Assembly: GCF_003234185.1 (NCBI RefSeq)
Contig: NZ_QKSM01000005.1
Span: 124,001 to 188,000, forward strand
Direction of reading: 5' to 3'
Length of the DNA: 64,000 nt
DNA from: Curtobacterium sp. MCSS17_008
Lineage (GTDB): Bacteria > Actinomycetota > Actinomycetes > Actinomycetales > Microbacteriaceae
Under the pieces are notes generated by a model. It was not told where the DNA came from. It made no database searches and was given only the letters and a program-made list of their open reading frames with translations. Both the position numbers and the translations under genes were made by a program. Shown here piece by piece: positions 41,057 through 51,376 of this stretch (position 1 is the stretch's first letter; each line of letters starts with the position of its first letter).

Positions 41057-41373
41057 TGGCGATCGGTTCCAAGGAGCTCCGTCCCACGGAGCTCGACACG
41101 TTCGAGAACGAGCGTCTCGCTGACGAGCTGAAGAAGGCCAAGGAGGAACTCTTCAACCTCCGCTTCCAGTCGGCCACCGGCCAGCTGGAGAGCCACGGTC
41201 GTCTCCGTGCCGTCAAGCGCGACATCGCACGCATCTACACCGTCCTCCGCGAGCGCGAGCTCGGCATCCGTGCCACGCCCGCGCCCGTCGAGACCGCCAC
41301 CAAGGCCAAGAAGACGAAGAAGGCTGACAAGCCGGCCGAGTCGACCGAGGCCGAGACCGCCGAGGAGAACTGA
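41056..41373 (+). CDS. rpmC: 50S ribosomal protein L29 with extended Lys/Glu tail
   Basis: A 105-residue L29. The two-helix core (residues 1-75) contains [51 protein letters not shown] charged low-complexity tail of about 30 residues follows ([23 protein letters not shown]), longer than in most bacteria. L29 lies at the tunnel exit next to L23. It overlaps rplP and rpsQ by one base each. Confidence 0.95.
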   Translation: MAIGSKELRPTELDTFENERLADELKKAKEELFNLRFQSATGQLESHGRLRAVKRDIARIYTVLRERELGIRATPAPVETATKAKKTKKADKPAESTEAETAEEN

Positions 41374-41657
41374 TGGCGAACGAAGAGAAGAACTCCGCCG
41401 CCTCGACCCGCGGCTACCGCAAGACGCGTCGCGGCTACGTGACGAGCGACAAGATGGACAAGACCATCGTGGTCGAGGTCGAGGACCGCGTGAAGCACGC
41501 GCTCTACGGCAAGATCATCCGCCGCACGTCCAAGGTGAAGGCCCACGACGAGCTCGGCACCGCTGGTGTCGGCGACCTCGTCGTGATCAGCGAGACCCGT
41601 CCCCTCAGCGCCTCCAAGCGCTGGCGCCTGGTCGAGATCCTCGAGAAGGCCAAGTAG
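41373..41657 (+). CDS. rpsQ: 30S ribosomal protein S17
   Basis: A 94-residue OB-fold primary rRNA-binding protein. It contains [46 protein letters not shown] and the C-terminal [23 protein letters not shown], full length. The ATG shares a base with the rpmC stop. A 31-base gap with a GGAG site separates it from rplN. Confidence 0.97.
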   Translation: MANEEKNSAASTRGYRKTRRGYVTSDKMDKTIVVEVEDRVKHALYGKIIRRTSKVKAHDELGTAGVGDLVVISETRPLSASKRWRLVEILEKAK

Positions 41658-41688
41658 GCCCCGGCCTGCTTCGGAATAGGAGACAGCA

Positions 41689-42057
41689 GTGATTCAGCAG
41701 GAATCCCGCCTGAAGGTCGCCGACAACACGGGTGCCAAGGAGATCTTGACCATCCGCGTGCTCGGTGGCTCGGGTCGTCGCTACGCCGGTCTCGGTGACG
41801 TCATCGTCGCCACGGTGAAGGACGCCATCCCCGGCGGCAACGTGAAGAAGGGTGACGTCGTCAAGGCCGTCATCGTTCGCACCAAGAAGGAGACCCGTCG
41901 TCAGGACGGCTCCTACATCAAGTTCGACGAGAACGCGGCAGTGATCCTCAAGGCCGACGGCGACCCGCGCGGCACGCGCATCTTCGGTCCGGTCGGTCGT
42001 GAGCTCCGTGACAAGAAGTTCATGAAGATCATCTCGCTCGCGCCGGAGGTGCTGTAA
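41689..42057 (+). CDS. rplN: 50S ribosomal protein L14
   Basis: A 122-residue protein at the subunit interface, and the docking site of RsfS. It starts [68 protein letters not shown]; the length is exactly that expected. Start GTG at 41689 with a GGAG site 9 bases upstream. Three bases before rplX. Confidence 0.97.
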   Translation: MIQQESRLKVADNTGAKEILTIRVLGGSGRRYAGLGDVIVATVKDAIPGGNVKKGDVVKAVIVRTKKETRRQDGSYIKFDENAAVILKADGDPRGTRIFGPVGRELRDKKFMKIISLAPEVL

Positions 42058-42060
42058 GCC

Positions 42061-42420
42061 ATGGCGAACATCAAGAAGGGTGACCTCGTCGAGGTCATCA
42101 CGGGCGCCACGCAGGAGCGTGGCGGCGACCGCGGCAAGCAGGGCAAGGTCATCGAGGTGCTCCCGGAACAGGAGCGCGTCGTCGTCGAGGGCGTGAACTT
42201 CGTCACGAAGCACGTCCGCGTCGGGCAGACCCAGCGTGGTTCGAAGACGGGTGGCATCGAGCAGCACGAGGCTCCGATCCACGTGTCGAACGTCGCGATC
42301 GTCGACCCGAAGACCAAGAAGCCGACCCGCGTCGGTTTCCGTACCGAAGAGGTGGAGAAGGACGGCGTGAAGAAGACCGTCCGCGTCCGCTACGCCAAGA
42401 AGTCGGGTGAGAAGCTCTGA
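42061..42420 (+). CDS. rplX: 50S ribosomal protein L24
   Basis: A 119-residue assembly initiator with a KOW motif: [49 protein letters not shown] later segment has [31 protein letters not shown]. Start ATG 3 bases after rplN; the stop overlaps the rplE start (TGATG). Confidence 0.96.
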   Translation: MANIKKGDLVEVITGATQERGGDRGKQGKVIEVLPEQERVVVEGVNFVTKHVRVGQTQRGSKTGGIEQHEAPIHVSNVAIVDPKTKKPTRVGFRTEEVEKDGVKKTVRVRYAKKSGEKL

Positions 42421-43010
42421 TGACCGACACGACTGCCACGCCGGCGACCAAGGTCGAGCCGCGCCTCAAGCAGAAGTACAAGAACGAGATCAAGGCTGCC
42501 CTCACCGAGCAGTTCGGGTACGCGAACGTCAACCAGGTCCCCGGCCTGGTGAAGGTCGTCGTGAACACCGGCGTCGGCGAGGCGGCTCGCGACTCGAAGA
42601 TCATCGAGGGGGCCATCAAGGACCTCACGGCGATCACGGGTCAGAAGCCCCAGGTCACCAAGGCCCGCAAGTCCATCGCGCAGTTCAAGCTGCGTGAGGG
42701 CCAGGCCATCGGTGCGCACGTCACCCTCCGCGGTGACCGTGCCTGGGAGTTCATCGACCGGCTCGTGACCCTCGCACTGCCCCGCATCCGCGACTTCCGC
42801 GGCCTGAGCGACAAGCAGTTCGACGGCAACGGCAACTACACCTTCGGTCTCACGGAGCAGTCCGTGTTCCACGAGATCGACCAGGACCGCATCGACCGCG
42901 TGCGTGGCTTCGACATCACCGTCGTGACCACCGCGAAGACGGACGACGAGGGCCGCGCGCTGCTCCGCCAGCTCGGCTTCCCGTTCCGTTCGGCCGACCA
43001 GACGGTCTAA
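42420..43010 (+). CDS. rplE: 50S ribosomal protein L5
   Basis: A 196-residue 5S rRNA-binding protein. An extra 15-residue N-terminus ([15 protein letters not shown]) precedes [50 protein letters not shown]. The conserved core includes [30 protein letters not shown] and [15 protein letters not shown]. The usual next gene, rpsN, is missing here and a strong hairpin follows 15 bases after the stop. Confidence 0.97.
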   Translation: MTDTTATPATKVEPRLKQKYKNEIKAALTEQFGYANVNQVPGLVKVVVNTGVGEAARDSKIIEGAIKDLTAITGQKPQVTKARKSIAQFKLREGQAIGAHVTLRGDRAWEFIDRLVTLALPRIRDFRGLSDKQFDGNGNYTFGLTEQSVFHEIDQDRIDRVRGFDITVVTTAKTDDEGRALLRQLGFPFRSADQTV

Positions 43011-43025
43011 GATAGTCCGGGCGTT

Positions 43026-43057
43026 GCGGGCCGGAGGATTCACGTCCTCCGGCCCGC
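43026..43057 (+). terminator. Strong hairpin between rplE and rpsH
   Basis: GCGGGCCGGAGGA pairs perfectly (13 base pairs) with TCCTCCGGCCCGC around TTCACG. It sits in the 153-base gap where many bacteria carry rpsN. It splits the spc cluster and implies a further promoter before rpsH, although no clear one is seen. Confidence 0.6.
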
Positions 43058-43163
43058 ACGCACGAACACACCGACTCCGGGGAACCGCCCCGGGGTCACC
43101 CGATCGCTCAGGTCGGCATTCGTGGAACGGGTGTCGAAACCAGGCGAAGAATGGACGACCATC

Positions 43164-43562
43164 ATGACGATGACCGATCCGGTCGCAGACATGCTGACCA
43201 GATTGCGGAACGCGAACTCGGCGCACCACGACGCCGTCTCGCTCCCCAGCTCCAAGCTGAAGAAGAACATCGCCGAGATCCTCAAGCGCGAGGGCTACAT
43301 CAGCGAGTGGAAGATCGAGGACGCCCGCGTCGGGCAGACCCTCACGATCGACCTGAAGTACGGCCCCGAGCGCGAGCGTTCGATCGCCGGCATCAAGCGC
43401 GTCTCGAAGCCCGGTCTCCGGGTCTACGCGAAGTCGACGGAGATCCCCCAGGTCCTCGGTGGCCTCGGCGTGGCGATCCTCTCGACCTCGTCGGGACTGC
43501 TCACCGACCGTGAAGCCGAGCAGAAGGGCGTGGGTGGGGAAGTCCTCGCCTACGTGTGGTGA
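43164..43562 (+). CDS. rpsH: 30S ribosomal protein S8
   Basis: A 132-residue primary 16S rRNA-binding protein and, in E. coli, the repressor of the spc operon. It starts [46 protein letters not shown] and ends with the conserved [26 protein letters not shown]. The ATG at 43164 was chosen over an in-frame GTG 42 bases upstream because it gives the standard length. It follows the hairpin-containing gap. Confidence 0.96.
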   Translation: MTMTDPVADMLTRLRNANSAHHDAVSLPSSKLKKNIAEILKREGYISEWKIEDARVGQTLTIDLKYGPERERSIAGIKRVSKPGLRVYAKSTEIPQVLGGLGVAILSTSSGLLTDREAEQKGVGGEVLAYVW

Positions 43563-43568
43563 CCGACA

Positions 43569-44105
43569 ATGTCTCGTATCGGACGTCTTCCCATCGACAT
43601 CCCCGCAGGCGTGACCGTCTCCGTTGACGGCCAGATCGTCGCGGTCAAGGGCCCGAAGGGCGAGCTCGCGCTCGTCGTCGCCGAGCCCATCCAGGCCAAG
43701 GTCGAGGAGAACCAGGTCCTCGTCACCCGCCCGGACGACGAGCGTGAGTCCCGTGCCCTGCACGGCCTGACCCGCACCCTTATCGCGAACAACATCGTCG
43801 GCGTGACCCAGGGCTACTCCAAGGGCCTCGAGGTCGTCGGCACCGGTTACCGCGTGCAGGCCAAGGGCAGCAACGTCGAGTTCGCGCTCGGCTACTCCCA
43901 CCCCATCACGGTCGAGCCGCCGGCGGGCATCAGCTTCGCCGTCGAGGGCAACAACAAGCTCACCGTGTCGGGCATCGACAAGCAGGCCGTCGGCGAGGTG
44001 GCTGCCAACATCCGCAAGCTGCGCAAGCCCGAGCCCTACAAGGGCAAGGGTGTCCGCTACGCAGGCGAGGTCGTGCGCCGCAAGGCCGGAAAGTCAGGTA
44101 AGTGA
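43569..44105 (+). CDS. rplF: 50S ribosomal protein L6
   Basis: A 178-residue protein with two similar domains near the factor-binding site. It starts [33 protein letters not shown] and ends [29 protein letters not shown], the signature of the second domain. Six bases after rpsH and two before rplR. Confidence 0.97.
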   Translation: MSRIGRLPIDIPAGVTVSVDGQIVAVKGPKGELALVVAEPIQAKVEENQVLVTRPDDERESRALHGLTRTLIANNIVGVTQGYSKGLEVVGTGYRVQAKGSNVEFALGYSHPITVEPPAGISFAVEGNNKLTVSGIDKQAVGEVAANIRKLRKPEPYKGKGVRYAGEVVRRKAGKSGK

Positions 44106-44107
44106 TC

Positions 44108-44479
44108 ATGGCTCTCGGTATCCGAGGAAAGAGCAAGTCGGCCGCCAAGGCGCGTCGTCACAACCGTCTCCGCAAGAAGATCACCGGCACCGAGGCGCGT
44201 CCGCGTCTCGCTGTCACCCGGTCGTCGCGTCACGTGTTCGTCCAGGTCATCGACGACGCGAAGGGCCACACCCTGGCCAGCGCCTCGACGATGGAGGCCG
44301 ACCTCCGTTCGTTCGACGGCGACAAGACGGCCAAGGCCCGTCGCGTCGGCGAGCTCCTCGCCGAGCGTGCGAAGGCCGCCGGCGTCGAGGCCGTGGTCTT
44401 CGACCGCGGTGGTAGCAAGTACGCCGGTCGCGTCGCCGCGATCGCCGATGGTGCCCGTGAAGGAGGGCTGAACCTGTGA
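44108..44479 (+). CDS. rplR: 50S ribosomal protein L18
   Basis: A 123-residue 5S rRNA-binding protein. It has an Arg/Lys-rich N-terminus ([55 protein letters not shown]) and the conserved C-terminal [26 protein letters not shown]. The ATG at 44108 was preferred to the one 6 bases upstream, which overlaps the rplF stop. Overlaps rpsE by 4 bases. Confidence 0.96.
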   Translation: MALGIRGKSKSAAKARRHNRLRKKITGTEARPRLAVTRSSRHVFVQVIDDAKGHTLASASTMEADLRSFDGDKTAKARRVGELLAERAKAAGVEAVVFDRGGSKYAGRVAAIADGAREGGLNL

Positions 44480-45210
44480 GCGACATCGCGAACAACAACG
44501 AAGCGGCCGAGACCAAGGCCCCGGCAGCGGACACCGCCGCCGTCGCCGAGCGTCCCGTCGAGACCGCCGCGGGCTCCGCGTCGAACAACCGCGACAACGC
44601 CGACCAGCGCGGCCGTCGTGGCGGCGGGCGTGACCGTCAGCAGGGTCGTGACCGCAACAACCGCGGTGGCGACAGCCAGTTCCTCGAGCGCGTCGTGACG
44701 ATCAACCGCGTCTCGAAGGTCGTCAAGGGTGGTCGTCGCTTCAGCTTCACGGCGCTCGTCGTCGTGGGTGACGGCAACGGCCTCGTCGGTGTCGGCTACG
44801 GCAAGGCGAAGGAAGTCCCGACCGCGATCTCGAAGGGCGTCGAGGAGGCGAAGAAGAACTTCTTCCGCGTCCCGCGCGTCGGCAACACCATCCCGCACCC
44901 GGTGCAGGGTGAGGCCGCTGCCGGTGTCGTCCTCCTGCGTCCGGCCGCCGCCGGTACCGGTGTCATCGCCGGTGGTCCGGTCCGCGCCGTGCTCGAGTGC
45001 GCCGGCATCCACGACGTCCTGAGCAAGTCGCTCGGCTCGTCGAACACCATCAACATCGTGCACGCGACCGTCGAGGCGCTGCAGCAGCTCGAGGAGCCCC
45101 GCGCCGTCGCGAGCCGTCGTGGCCTCGACGTCGACCGGGTCGTCCCGGCTCGTCTGCTCCACGCCGAGGCCGCGGCCCTGCGTGCCGCGACCGAGAAGGC
45201 AGGTGCGTGA
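44476..45210 (+). CDS. rpsE: 30S ribosomal protein S5 with long disordered N-terminus
   Basis: A 244-residue protein important for accuracy and mRNA unwinding. The conserved part begins only at about residue 70 ([53 protein letters not shown]) and includes the loop at the spectinomycin site. The first 70 residues are Ala/Glu- then Arg/Gly/Asn-rich ([21 protein letters not shown]), an extension seen in actinobacteria. The GTG start overlaps the rplR stop (GTGA). Confidence 0.95.
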   Translation: MSDIANNNEAAETKAPAADTAAVAERPVETAAGSASNNRDNADQRGRRGGGRDRQQGRDRNNRGGDSQFLERVVTINRVSKVVKGGRRFSFTALVVVGDGNGLVGVGYGKAKEVPTAISKGVEEAKKNFFRVPRVGNTIPHPVQGEAAAGVVLLRPAAAGTGVIAGGPVRAVLECAGIHDVLSKSLGSSNTINIVHATVEALQQLEEPRAVASRRGLDVDRVVPARLLHAEAAALRAATEKAGA

Positions 45211-45395
45211 TGGCGATGCTGAAGATCACGCAGACGAAGTCCGTTATCAGCGAGAAGCAGTACCAGCGCGACACCCTGCGCAGCCTGGGCCTCAAGCGCA
45301 TCGGCCGTACGGTCCTGCGTGAGGACAACGCCCAGAACCGCGGGTACATCGCGACGGTGGCGCACCTCGTGAAGGTCGAGGAGGTCGACGCATGA
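45210..45395 (+). CDS. rpmD: 50S ribosomal protein L30
   Basis: A 61-residue protein with the ferredoxin-like fold of L30: [56 protein letters not shown]. The conserved SLGLKRI with following basic residues is intact. It overlaps rpsE by one base and rplO by four. Confidence 0.95.
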   Translation: MAMLKITQTKSVISEKQYQRDTLRSLGLKRIGRTVLREDNAQNRGYIATVAHLVKVEEVDA

Positions 45396-45856
45396 GCGAC
45401 GAGAAGAACGAGCGCGTGCAGGTGCTGAAGCTGCACCACCTCCGCCCCGCCGAGGGCGCCAAGAAGGACCGCACCCGCGTGGGTCGCGGTGAGGGCTCGA
45501 AGGGCAAGACCGCCGGCCGTGGCACCAAGGGTCAGAAGGCCCGGTACCAGGTCAAGGTCGGCTTCGAGGGTGGGCAGATGCCGCTGCACATGCGCACCCC
45601 GAAGCTCCGCGGGTTCAAGAACCCGTTCCGCGTCGAGTACCAGGTCGTGAACCTGGACAAGATCGCGGAGCTCTACCCCAACGGTGGCGACGTCACCGTC
45701 GCGGACCTGGTCGCCAAGGGTGCCGTCCGCAAGAACGAGAAGGTCAAGGTTCTCGGTCAGGGTGACATCAGCGTTGCGCTGACGGTCTCGGTCGACAAGG
45801 TCTCGGCGTCCGCCGCCGAGAAGATCGTGGCTGCTGGCGGAACCGTCTCCCAGTAA
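45392..45856 (+). CDS. rplO: 50S ribosomal protein L15
   Basis: A 154-residue protein. The extended basic N-terminal arm ([67 protein letters not shown]) is the L15 signature, followed by a small globular domain. Starts with ATGA overlapping the rpmD stop. A terminator follows 8 bases after the stop, so secY is a separate unit. Confidence 0.97.
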   Translation: MSDEKNERVQVLKLHHLRPAEGAKKDRTRVGRGEGSKGKTAGRGTKGQKARYQVKVGFEGGQMPLHMRTPKLRGFKNPFRVEYQVVNLDKIAELYPNGGDVTVADLVAKGAVRKNEKVKVLGQGDISVALTVSVDKVSASAAEKIVAAGGTVSQ

Positions 45857-45864
45857 CCCCCGTC

Positions 45865-45894
45865 GGCGGCCCGTGCGTTTGCGCACGGGCCGCC
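45865..45894 (+). terminator. Terminator between rplO and secY
   Basis: GGCGGCCCGTGCG pairs perfectly with CGCACGGGCCGCC around TTTG, then GTTACGGTTTCC follows. It ends the ribosomal part of the spc cluster. Confidence 0.75.
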
Positions 45895-46001
45895 GTTACG
45901 GTTTCCTTGACAGTGGCCGTCGTCCGTCGGCCGGGTCGGTGCTGCCGACCGACACCGTGACGGCCCCGATCGGCCGCCGGTCCCAGAAGTTCGGAGTCCT
46001 C

Positions 46002-47324
46002 GTGTTCAGAGCGGTCGCGCGCATCATGCGCACCCCAGATCTTCGCAAGAAGATCGGCTTCACCCTCGCGATCATCGCGCTGTTCCGTCTCGGGTCGTAC
46101 ATCCCCGCGCCGTTCGTCGACTACGCCGCCGTGCAGAGCTGCCTCGCCAGCGCGTCGTCCTCGGGTGGTCTCTACGACCTGATCAACCTGTTCTCCGGCG
46201 GCGCCCTGCTGAAGCTCTCGGTCTTCGCGCTGGGCATCATGCCGTACATCACTTCGTCGATCATCGTGCAGCTCCTGCGCGTGGTCATCCCGCACTTCGA
46301 CGCCCTCTACAAGGAGGGCCAGTCGGGCCAGGCGAAGCTGACGCAGTACACGCGCTACCTCACCATCGCGCTCGGTGTCCTGCAGTCCACCACGCTCATC
46401 ACGGTCGCGCGCTCGGGTGCCCTCTTCGGCACGAACGCCTCGGCCTCCTGCTCGTCGATCATCTCGAACGACAGCTGGTACGCGATCATGCTCATGGTCG
46501 TCACGCTGACCGCGGGTACGGGCCTCATCATGTGGATGGGCGAGCTCGTCACCGAGCGCGGCATCGGCAACGGCATGTCGCTGCTCATCTTCACGTCGAT
46601 CGCGGCGCAGTTCCCGTCGGCGCTCTGGGCCATCGAGCAGTCGCAGTCCTTCGAGCTCTTCCTGTTCGTCATCCTCGTCGGCCTGGTCATCATGATGGCC
46701 GTCGTCTTCGTCGAGCAGTCGCAGCGGCGCATCCCCGTGCAGTACGCCAAGCGCATGGTCGGACGTCGCACCTACGGCGGGAACAACACCTACATCCCGA
46801 TCAAGGTGAACATGGCCGGCGTCGTGCCCGTCATCTTCGCCTCGTCGCTGCTGTACCTGCCGGCCCTGGTCGCGCAGTTCAACCAGCCCTCCGACGGCTC
46901 CGAGCCGGCGGCCTGGGTGACCTGGATCCAGAACAACCTGACCTCGGGTGACAACTGGTTCTACATGGTCCTGTACTTCCTGCTCATCGTCGGGTTCACG
47001 TACTTCTACGTCGCGATCACCTTCAACCCCGAAGAGGTCGCCGACAACATGAAGAAGTACGGCGGCTTCATCCCGGGCATCCGGGCCGGTCGTCCGACGG
47101 CCGAGTACCTCGACTACGTCCTGACCCGGGTGACGTTGCCCGGCTCGCTCTACCTCGGTCTCATCGCGCTCATCCCGCTGGCAGCACTGGCGCTGTTCGG
47201 CGCGAACCAGAACTTCCCGTTCGGCGGCGCGAGCATCCTCATCATCGTGGGTGTCGGTCTCGAGACCGTGAAGCAGATCGACTCGCAGCTGCAGCAACGT
47301 CACTACGAAGGGCTTCTCCGTTGA
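46002..47324 (+). CDS. secY: Preprotein translocase subunit SecY
   Basis: A 440-residue protein-conducting channel of the plasma membrane. Ten hydrophobic segments are visible, beginning [25 protein letters not shown]. Hallmarks are the plug region ([38 protein letters not shown]), the cytoplasmic loops [19 protein letters not shown] and [17 protein letters not shown], and the C-terminal [25 protein letters not shown]. The GTG at 46002 has GGAG 5 bases upstream and gives [17 protein letters not shown]; the longer upstream reading covers the terminator. It overlaps adk by 4 bases. Confidence 0.96.
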   Translation: MFRAVARIMRTPDLRKKIGFTLAIIALFRLGSYIPAPFVDYAAVQSCLASASSSGGLYDLINLFSGGALLKLSVFALGIMPYITSSIIVQLLRVVIPHFDALYKEGQSGQAKLTQYTRYLTIALGVLQSTTLITVARSGALFGTNASASCSSIISNDSWYAIMLMVVTLTAGTGLIMWMGELVTERGIGNGMSLLIFTSIAAQFPSALWAIEQSQSFELFLFVILVGLVIMMAVVFVEQSQRRIPVQYAKRMVGRRTYGGNNTYIPIKVNMAGVVPVIFASSLLYLPALVAQFNQPSDGSEPAAWVTWIQNNLTSGDNWFYMVLYFLLIVGFTYFYVAITFNPEEVADNMKKYGGFIPGIRAGRPTAEYLDYVLTRVTLPGSLYLGLIALIPLAALALFGANQNFPFGGASILIIVGVGLETVKQIDSQLQQRHYEGLLR

Positions 47325-47911
47325 GCGCACGTCTCATCATCGTCGGACCTCCCGGAGCCGGGAAGGGCACCCAGGCCGGTCGCGTCGCCGAGAGCTTCGG
47401 CGTCCCCGCCATCTCCACCGGTGACATCTTCCGCAAGAACGTCTCCGAGGGCACGCCGCTCGGCGTCCAGGCGAAGGCGATCATGGACGCGGGCAACTAC
47501 GTCCCCGACGAGCTGACGAACGAACTCGTGAAGTCGCGCCTGGCCGAGGCGGACGCCGCGCAGGGCTTCCTGCTCGACGGCTACCCGCGGACGGTCGGTC
47601 AGGTCGAGTACCTGGACGCGCTGCTCGCCGAGCAGGGCACCGGGATCGACGCCGTGGTGCAGCTCGTCGCCGACCAGGACGCGCTCGTGGAGCGGCTCCT
47701 GAAGCGCGCCGAGGAGCAGGGCCGGAGCGACGACAACGAGGAGACCATCCGTCGTCGTCAGGAGGTCTACACGGAGCAGACGGCACCGATCGTGGCCGCC
47801 TACGCCGAGCGCGGGCTCGTGGTGGACGTCGACGGCCTCGGTGGCATCGACGAGGTCGGCGACCGCATCCAGGCGGCGCTCGTCTCGCGCGGACTCACCG
47901 CGGGCGTCTGA
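47321..47911 (+). CDS. adk: Adenylate kinase (short-lid form)
   Basis: A 196-residue enzyme converting ATP plus AMP to two ADP. It has the P-loop [10 protein letters not shown] near residue 9, an AMP-binding segment ([11 protein letters not shown]), [17 protein letters not shown], and a short lid with [20 protein letters not shown]. The lid lacks the cysteine zinc finger of long-form enzymes. The TTG start overlaps the secY stop by 4 bases (TTGA), the usual secY-adk-map arrangement in actinobacteria. Confidence 0.96.
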   Translation: MSARLIIVGPPGAGKGTQAGRVAESFGVPAISTGDIFRKNVSEGTPLGVQAKAIMDAGNYVPDELTNELVKSRLAEADAAQGFLLDGYPRTVGQVEYLDALLAEQGTGIDAVVQLVADQDALVERLLKRAEEQGRSDDNEETIRRRQEVYTEQTAPIVAAYAERGLVVDVDGLGGIDEVGDRIQAALVSRGLTAGV

Positions 47912-47919
47912 GCCCCGTC

Positions 47920-48750
47920 GTGCGACGCCGGAAGCCGTCGATCTACAAGACGCCGGAGGAACTCCGTGCGATGGTCCGGCCGGGTCTGCTGACCGAGGCT
48001 GCCCTCACCGCGGTGCGTGCGGCGGTCCGGCCGGGCATCACCACCGCGGAGCTCGACGCGATCGCCGAGCGGACGATCCGCGAGGGCGGCGGCATCCCGA
48101 ACTTCCAGCTCGTGCCCGGCTACCGGCACACGCTGTGCGTCTCGGTGAACGACGAGATCGTCCACGGCATCCCCGGCGACCGCGTGCTGCAGCCCGGTGA
48201 CATCGTGTCGGTGGACGCCGGTGCCGAGGTGGACGGCTGGAACGGCGACAGCGCCTTCACGACGGTGCTGCCCGGGGGCGATGCGCCGCTGACGGCGGCA
48301 CGGCAGACCCTCTGCGACACGACCGAGCGCGCGCTCTGGCACGGCATCGCGGCGCTCGCGCACGCCCGGAACCTGAACGAGGTCGGCGCGGTCATCGAGG
48401 ACACGATCGACGAGACGGGTGCGTGGGGCATCGTCGAGGACTTCACCGGGCACGGCATCGGACGCTCCATGCACGAGGACCCGCCGGTCTTCAACTACCG
48501 GGTCCGCGGCGCCGGGCCGGCGGTGAAGCCCGGGCTCGTCGTGGCCGTCGAGCCGATGGTCACCGCCGGCACGATCGACAGCGCGACGGACGACGACGAC
48601 TGGACGATCCGGACGCTGGACGGCTCCGACGCAGCGCACTGGGAACACTCGGTCGCCGTGCACGCGGACGGCGTCTGGGTGCTCACCGCCACGGACGGCG
48701 GTGCGTCGGGTCTGGCGCCGCTGGGCGTCACACCCGTCCCGATCCCGTAG
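47920..48750 (+). CDS. map: Type I methionine aminopeptidase
   Basis: A 276-residue metalloenzyme that removes the initiator methionine. The pita-bread fold metal ligands are all visible: Asp in [19 protein letters not shown] (two Asp), His in [12 protein letters not shown], Glu in VVAVEPMV, and Glu in HWEHSVAV. The N-terminus [13 protein letters not shown] is typical of the type I class without a zinc-finger extension. GTG start 8 bases after adk, no clear ribosome binding site, so translation probably depends on adk. Last gene of secY-adk-map. Confidence 0.95.
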   Translation: MRRRKPSIYKTPEELRAMVRPGLLTEAALTAVRAAVRPGITTAELDAIAERTIREGGGIPNFQLVPGYRHTLCVSVNDEIVHGIPGDRVLQPGDIVSVDAGAEVDGWNGDSAFTTVLPGGDAPLTAARQTLCDTTERALWHGIAALAHARNLNEVGAVIEDTIDETGAWGIVEDFTGHGIGRSMHEDPPVFNYRVRGAGPAVKPGLVVAVEPMVTAGTIDSATDDDDWTIRTLDGSDAAHWEHSVAVHADGVWVLTATDGGASGLAPLGVTPVPIP

Positions 48751-48851
48751 GTCGGCCGCCAGCCGGGCTGCGCCGTCGCCCGGCCCGGAGGCCGCCCCGC
48801 GTGCACGGAGTGCGTCCGGCTGGGGCGGTCGCAGGCGTCGGTGCCTGTGGC

Positions 48852-50150
48852 TCAGTTGCCGACGGAGCAGGTCTGCTCCGACGCGCTCTGCCCCGAGATG
48901 CTCGAGGGCAGGGGCGTCGCGCTCGGCGTCGAGGTGGTCCCGGAGCCGGTGGAGCCGGGAGCGGCCGGTCCGGTGCTGCTCGCGGCGGACGGTTCCTCGG
49001 TGGGGCTCGGGGCGGCTGGTGCCTCCGCGCCGCTGGACGGCGACGCCGAGGGCGTGCTCCCTGCGGTCGGGGACTCCTCGGAAGCCCGACCGGTCGAGGA
49101 GTCCGCCAGCGAGGTCTTCTGGTCCCGCTGGAGCGCGACGTTGAGCGCGTGCGCCGGTTCCTCCGCGACGAGCACGTGCGCGGTGTCGTCCGGGTCGTCG
49201 ACCACGGGGTACTGCACGAACAGCATGTTCGCGGTGCTCATCCCGCGCAGGGTCGAGGCGAGCCCGACCAGCGTGCGGGTCTGGGCGAGGCCGTCGGAGA
49301 GCGTCATGTTCGACAGGGCTGCCCCGGCGAGCTTGTACAGCGTGACCGGGTTGGACAGCGTGCCGTCGGAGGTCACCTTCCGCAGGAGGGCGGAGAGGAA
49401 CACCTGCTGCGAGCTGATGCGCGCGAGGTCGCTCCCGTCGCCGACGCCGTGCCTGCTGCGGAGGAACGCGAGGGCGTCCTGCCCCTCGAGGGAGTGCTGT
49501 CCGGCAGCGAGCTGGAGGCCGGTGTACGTGTCGTTGATCGGCTTGGCGACGCAGACGTCGACACCGCCCAGGGCGTTCGACATCTCGATGACGCCGTCGA
49601 AGGTGATGAGGCCGGCGTAGGGGATGTTCAGGCCGGTCAGGTTCTCGACCGTGTCGACGGCGCAGGAGATCCCGCCGTGACCGAGGGCTTCGTTGATGAG
49701 CTCGCTGTCGACCGCCGGGTAGGTGGTGCCGGTCTCCGGGTTCGTGCACGCCGGGAACGGCACCTTGAGGTCGCGCGGGAAGCTGACGGCGGTGAGCTGC
49801 TGGTGGTCCTGCGAGATGTGCACCAGGATCGTGACGTCGTTCCGGGCACCTTCGACGTCCTCGTCGGAGTCGAACTGTCCGACGCGGGTGTCGCTGCCGA
49901 CGAGCAGGATGTTCGCACCGCCCTCGATCGCGGTGATGTCCGCGGTCTTCGCCGTGTTCTGGTCGTCGGTGCTGAGCTGCACGGTGTCGGGCGCGGCGGC
50001 CAGCTGTGCACCCGCGATGGCGGCGACGCTCGTCCCGCTGACGAGCAGGACGGCCAGCCCCGACGCGACGAAGCCGACCAGCGTTCCCCAGGCGCGACGG
50101 CGGGGCAGCCGGCCGTGGCGGGCGAGGGGGCGGCGGGGCGCGTCAGGCAC
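48852..50150 (-). CDS. LytR-CpsA-Psr (LCP) family cell-wall glycopolymer ligase
   Basis: A 432-residue membrane-anchored enzyme that attaches teichoic-acid-like or other glycopolymers to peptidoglycan. A short cytoplasmic Arg-rich head and one membrane helix (about 20-48) precede the LCP domain. The domain has [22 protein letters not shown], the SFPRDLKV strand with its key Arg, [29 protein letters not shown], and [25 protein letters not shown]. The last 75 residues form a Ser/Pro/Thr-rich wall-spanning tail ending QTCSVGN. The GTG at 50150 has GGAG 6 bases upstream. It lies alone between map and infA, on the opposite strand. Confidence 0.92.
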   Translation of the reverse strand: MPDAPRRPLARHGRLPRRRAWGTLVGFVASGLAVLLVSGTSVAAIAGAQLAAAPDTVQLSTDDQNTAKTADITAIEGGANILLVGSDTRVGQFDSDEDVEGARNDVTILVHISQDHQQLTAVSFPRDLKVPFPACTNPETGTTYPAVDSELINEALGHGGISCAVDTVENLTGLNIPYAGLITFDGVIEMSNALGGVDVCVAKPINDTYTGLQLAAGQHSLEGQDALAFLRSRHGVGDGSDLARISSQQVFLSALLRKVTSDGTLSNPVTLYKLAGAALSNMTLSDGLAQTRTLVGLASTLRGMSTANMLFVQYPVVDDPDDTAHVLVAEEPAHALNVALQRDQKTSLADSSTGRASEESPTAGSTPSASPSSGAEAPAAPSPTEEPSAASSTGPAAPGSTGSGTTSTPSATPLPSSISGQSASEQTCSVGN

Positions 50151-50312
50151 GTGGTCTCCGATCGGTGGTCCGACGGGGCGTCGGACGGTCAGCGCGACCC
50201 ACGCTACGGCGACGGAGCCGTCGCGGAGCCCGGAACGCACTGTCAGACCACTGTGGGACACGCAGCCCGTGCGCCGCGAACCCCAGACGGAGGGGTTCCG
50301 TCCGGCCAGCAC

Positions 50313-50341
50313 TTGGCAATCGGGGGCTCATCCCATACGAT
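50313..50341 (+). promoter_or_regulatory. Promoter of the infA-rpmJ-rpsM-rpsK-rpoA-rplQ region
   Basis: TTGGCA (50313-50318), a 17-base spacer and TACGAT (50336-50341) match the housekeeping consensus well, about 95 bases before the infA start. Confidence 0.7.
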
Positions 50342-50435
50342 TGATCTTTGGTGTGTCATGCCCTTCGGCGTGGCGCCCGACCCGCAGACCGGCTCGGGGA
50401 TCACACCGGTAATCCAACCAAGCGACAGTGAGGCT

Positions 50436-50657
50436 ATGGCCAAGAAAGACGGCGTCATCGAGATCGAGGGCTCGGTGCTCGAAGCTCTGCCCAACGCGAT
50501 GTTCCGCGTTGAGCTGACCAACGGACACAAGGTCCTTGCGCACATCTCCGGGAAGATGCGCCAGCACTACATCCGCATCCTCCCCGAGGACCGCGTGATC
50601 GTGGAGCTGAGCCCGTACGACCTGACCCGCGGCCGGATCGTCTACCGCTACAAGTGA
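50436..50657 (+). CDS. infA: Translation initiation factor IF-1
   Basis: A 73-residue single OB-fold protein that occupies the ribosomal A site during initiation. The sequence [73 protein letters not shown] is complete and canonical apart from its first residues. The ATG at 50436 was chosen on homology grounds; the upstream ribosome binding site (GTGAGG) is weak. First gene after the promoter at 50313. Confidence 0.97.
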   Translation: MAKKDGVIEIEGSVLEALPNAMFRVELTNGHKVLAHISGKMRQHYIRILPEDRVIVELSPYDLTRGRIVYRYK

Positions 50658-50727
50658 TCCGCGAGCTGGAAAGGAACGGCTCGGCGAACCCGCCGAGCAC
50701 GAAGCCAGCGAGCAACAGGAAGCAATC

Positions 50728-50844
50728 ATGAAGGTCAACCCCAGCGTCAAGCCCATCTGCGAGCACTGCCGTGTCATCCGCCGCAAGGGCCGCGTCATGG
50801 TGATCTGCAAGAGCAACCCGCGCCACAAGCAGCGCCAGGGCTGA
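50728..50844 (+). CDS. rpmJ: 50S ribosomal protein L36 (zinc-binding type)
   Basis: A 38-residue protein beginning [14 protein letters not shown], with the zinc-ribbon ligands C11, C14, C27 and H33, so this is the zinc-dependent form. ATG at 50728 with ACAGGAAG upstream. It lies between infA and rpsM, its usual place. Confidence 0.95.
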   Translation: MKVNPSVKPICEHCRVIRRKGRVMVICKSNPRHKQRQG

Positions 50845-50879
50845 GCTCCCAGCAGGACCCACAACTCAACACTGAACAC

Positions 50880-50957
50880 GCAGTACCAGAACCCCGGTCC
50901 GGCCTCGGCCGCGATCGGGGGGACACCTCGGGACGGAGGCCCGGGCACCGGTACTGC
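50880..50957 (+). other. Structured leader with long-range stems upstream of rpsM
   Basis: GCAGTACC (50880-50887) is perfectly complementary to GGTACTGC (50950-50957). Nested inside, GGCCTC (50901-50906) pairs with GAGGCC (50936-50941). The nested stems span most of the 148-base gap between rpmJ and rpsM and could form a regulatory RNA fold for the alpha operon. No known family is recognised. Confidence 0.45.
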
Positions 50958-50992
50958 GCCACACCTCCACCGAAAACAGGAGCAGCCAGCAC

Positions 50993-51367
50993 ATGGCACG
51001 TCTAGCAGGCGTCGACATCCCGCGCGAGAAGCGCGTGGAGATCGCACTCACGTACATCTACGGCGTCGGCCGTACCCGCGCGGTCCAGGCACTCGCCGAG
51101 ACCGGTATCTCCGGTGACATCCGCGTCAAGGACCTGACCGACGACCAGCTCGTCGCCCTCCGTGACTTCATCGAGGGCAACTTCAAGGTGGAGGGTGACC
51201 TCCGCCGCGAGGTCGCCGCCGACATCCGCCGCAAGGTCGAGATCGGTAGCTACGAGGGTCTCCGCCACCGTCGTGGTCTCCCGGTGCGTGGTCAGCGCAC
51301 CAAGACCAACGCGCGTACCCGCAAGGGACCGAAGCGCACCGTGGCAGGCAAGAAGAAGGCCCGATAG
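50993..51367 (+). CDS. rpsM: 30S ribosomal protein S13
   Basis: A 124-residue head protein contacting tRNA and forming intersubunit bridges. It begins [39 protein letters not shown] and ends in the conserved basic tail ([38 protein letters not shown]). ATG at 50993 with AGGAG upstream, after the structured leader; 9 bases before rpsK. Confidence 0.97.
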   Translation: MARLAGVDIPREKRVEIALTYIYGVGRTRAVQALAETGISGDIRVKDLTDDQLVALRDFIEGNFKVEGDLRREVAADIRRKVEIGSYEGLRHRRGLPVRGQRTKTNARTRKGPKRTVAGKKKAR

Positions 51368-51376
51368 GAGATCATC

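Noticed and set aside
48790-48840. Inverted GGCCGCCCC/GGGGCGGTC pair between the convergent map and LCP genes
   Set aside because: The loop would be more than 30 bases and the arms only 9, so it is too weak to call as a terminator.
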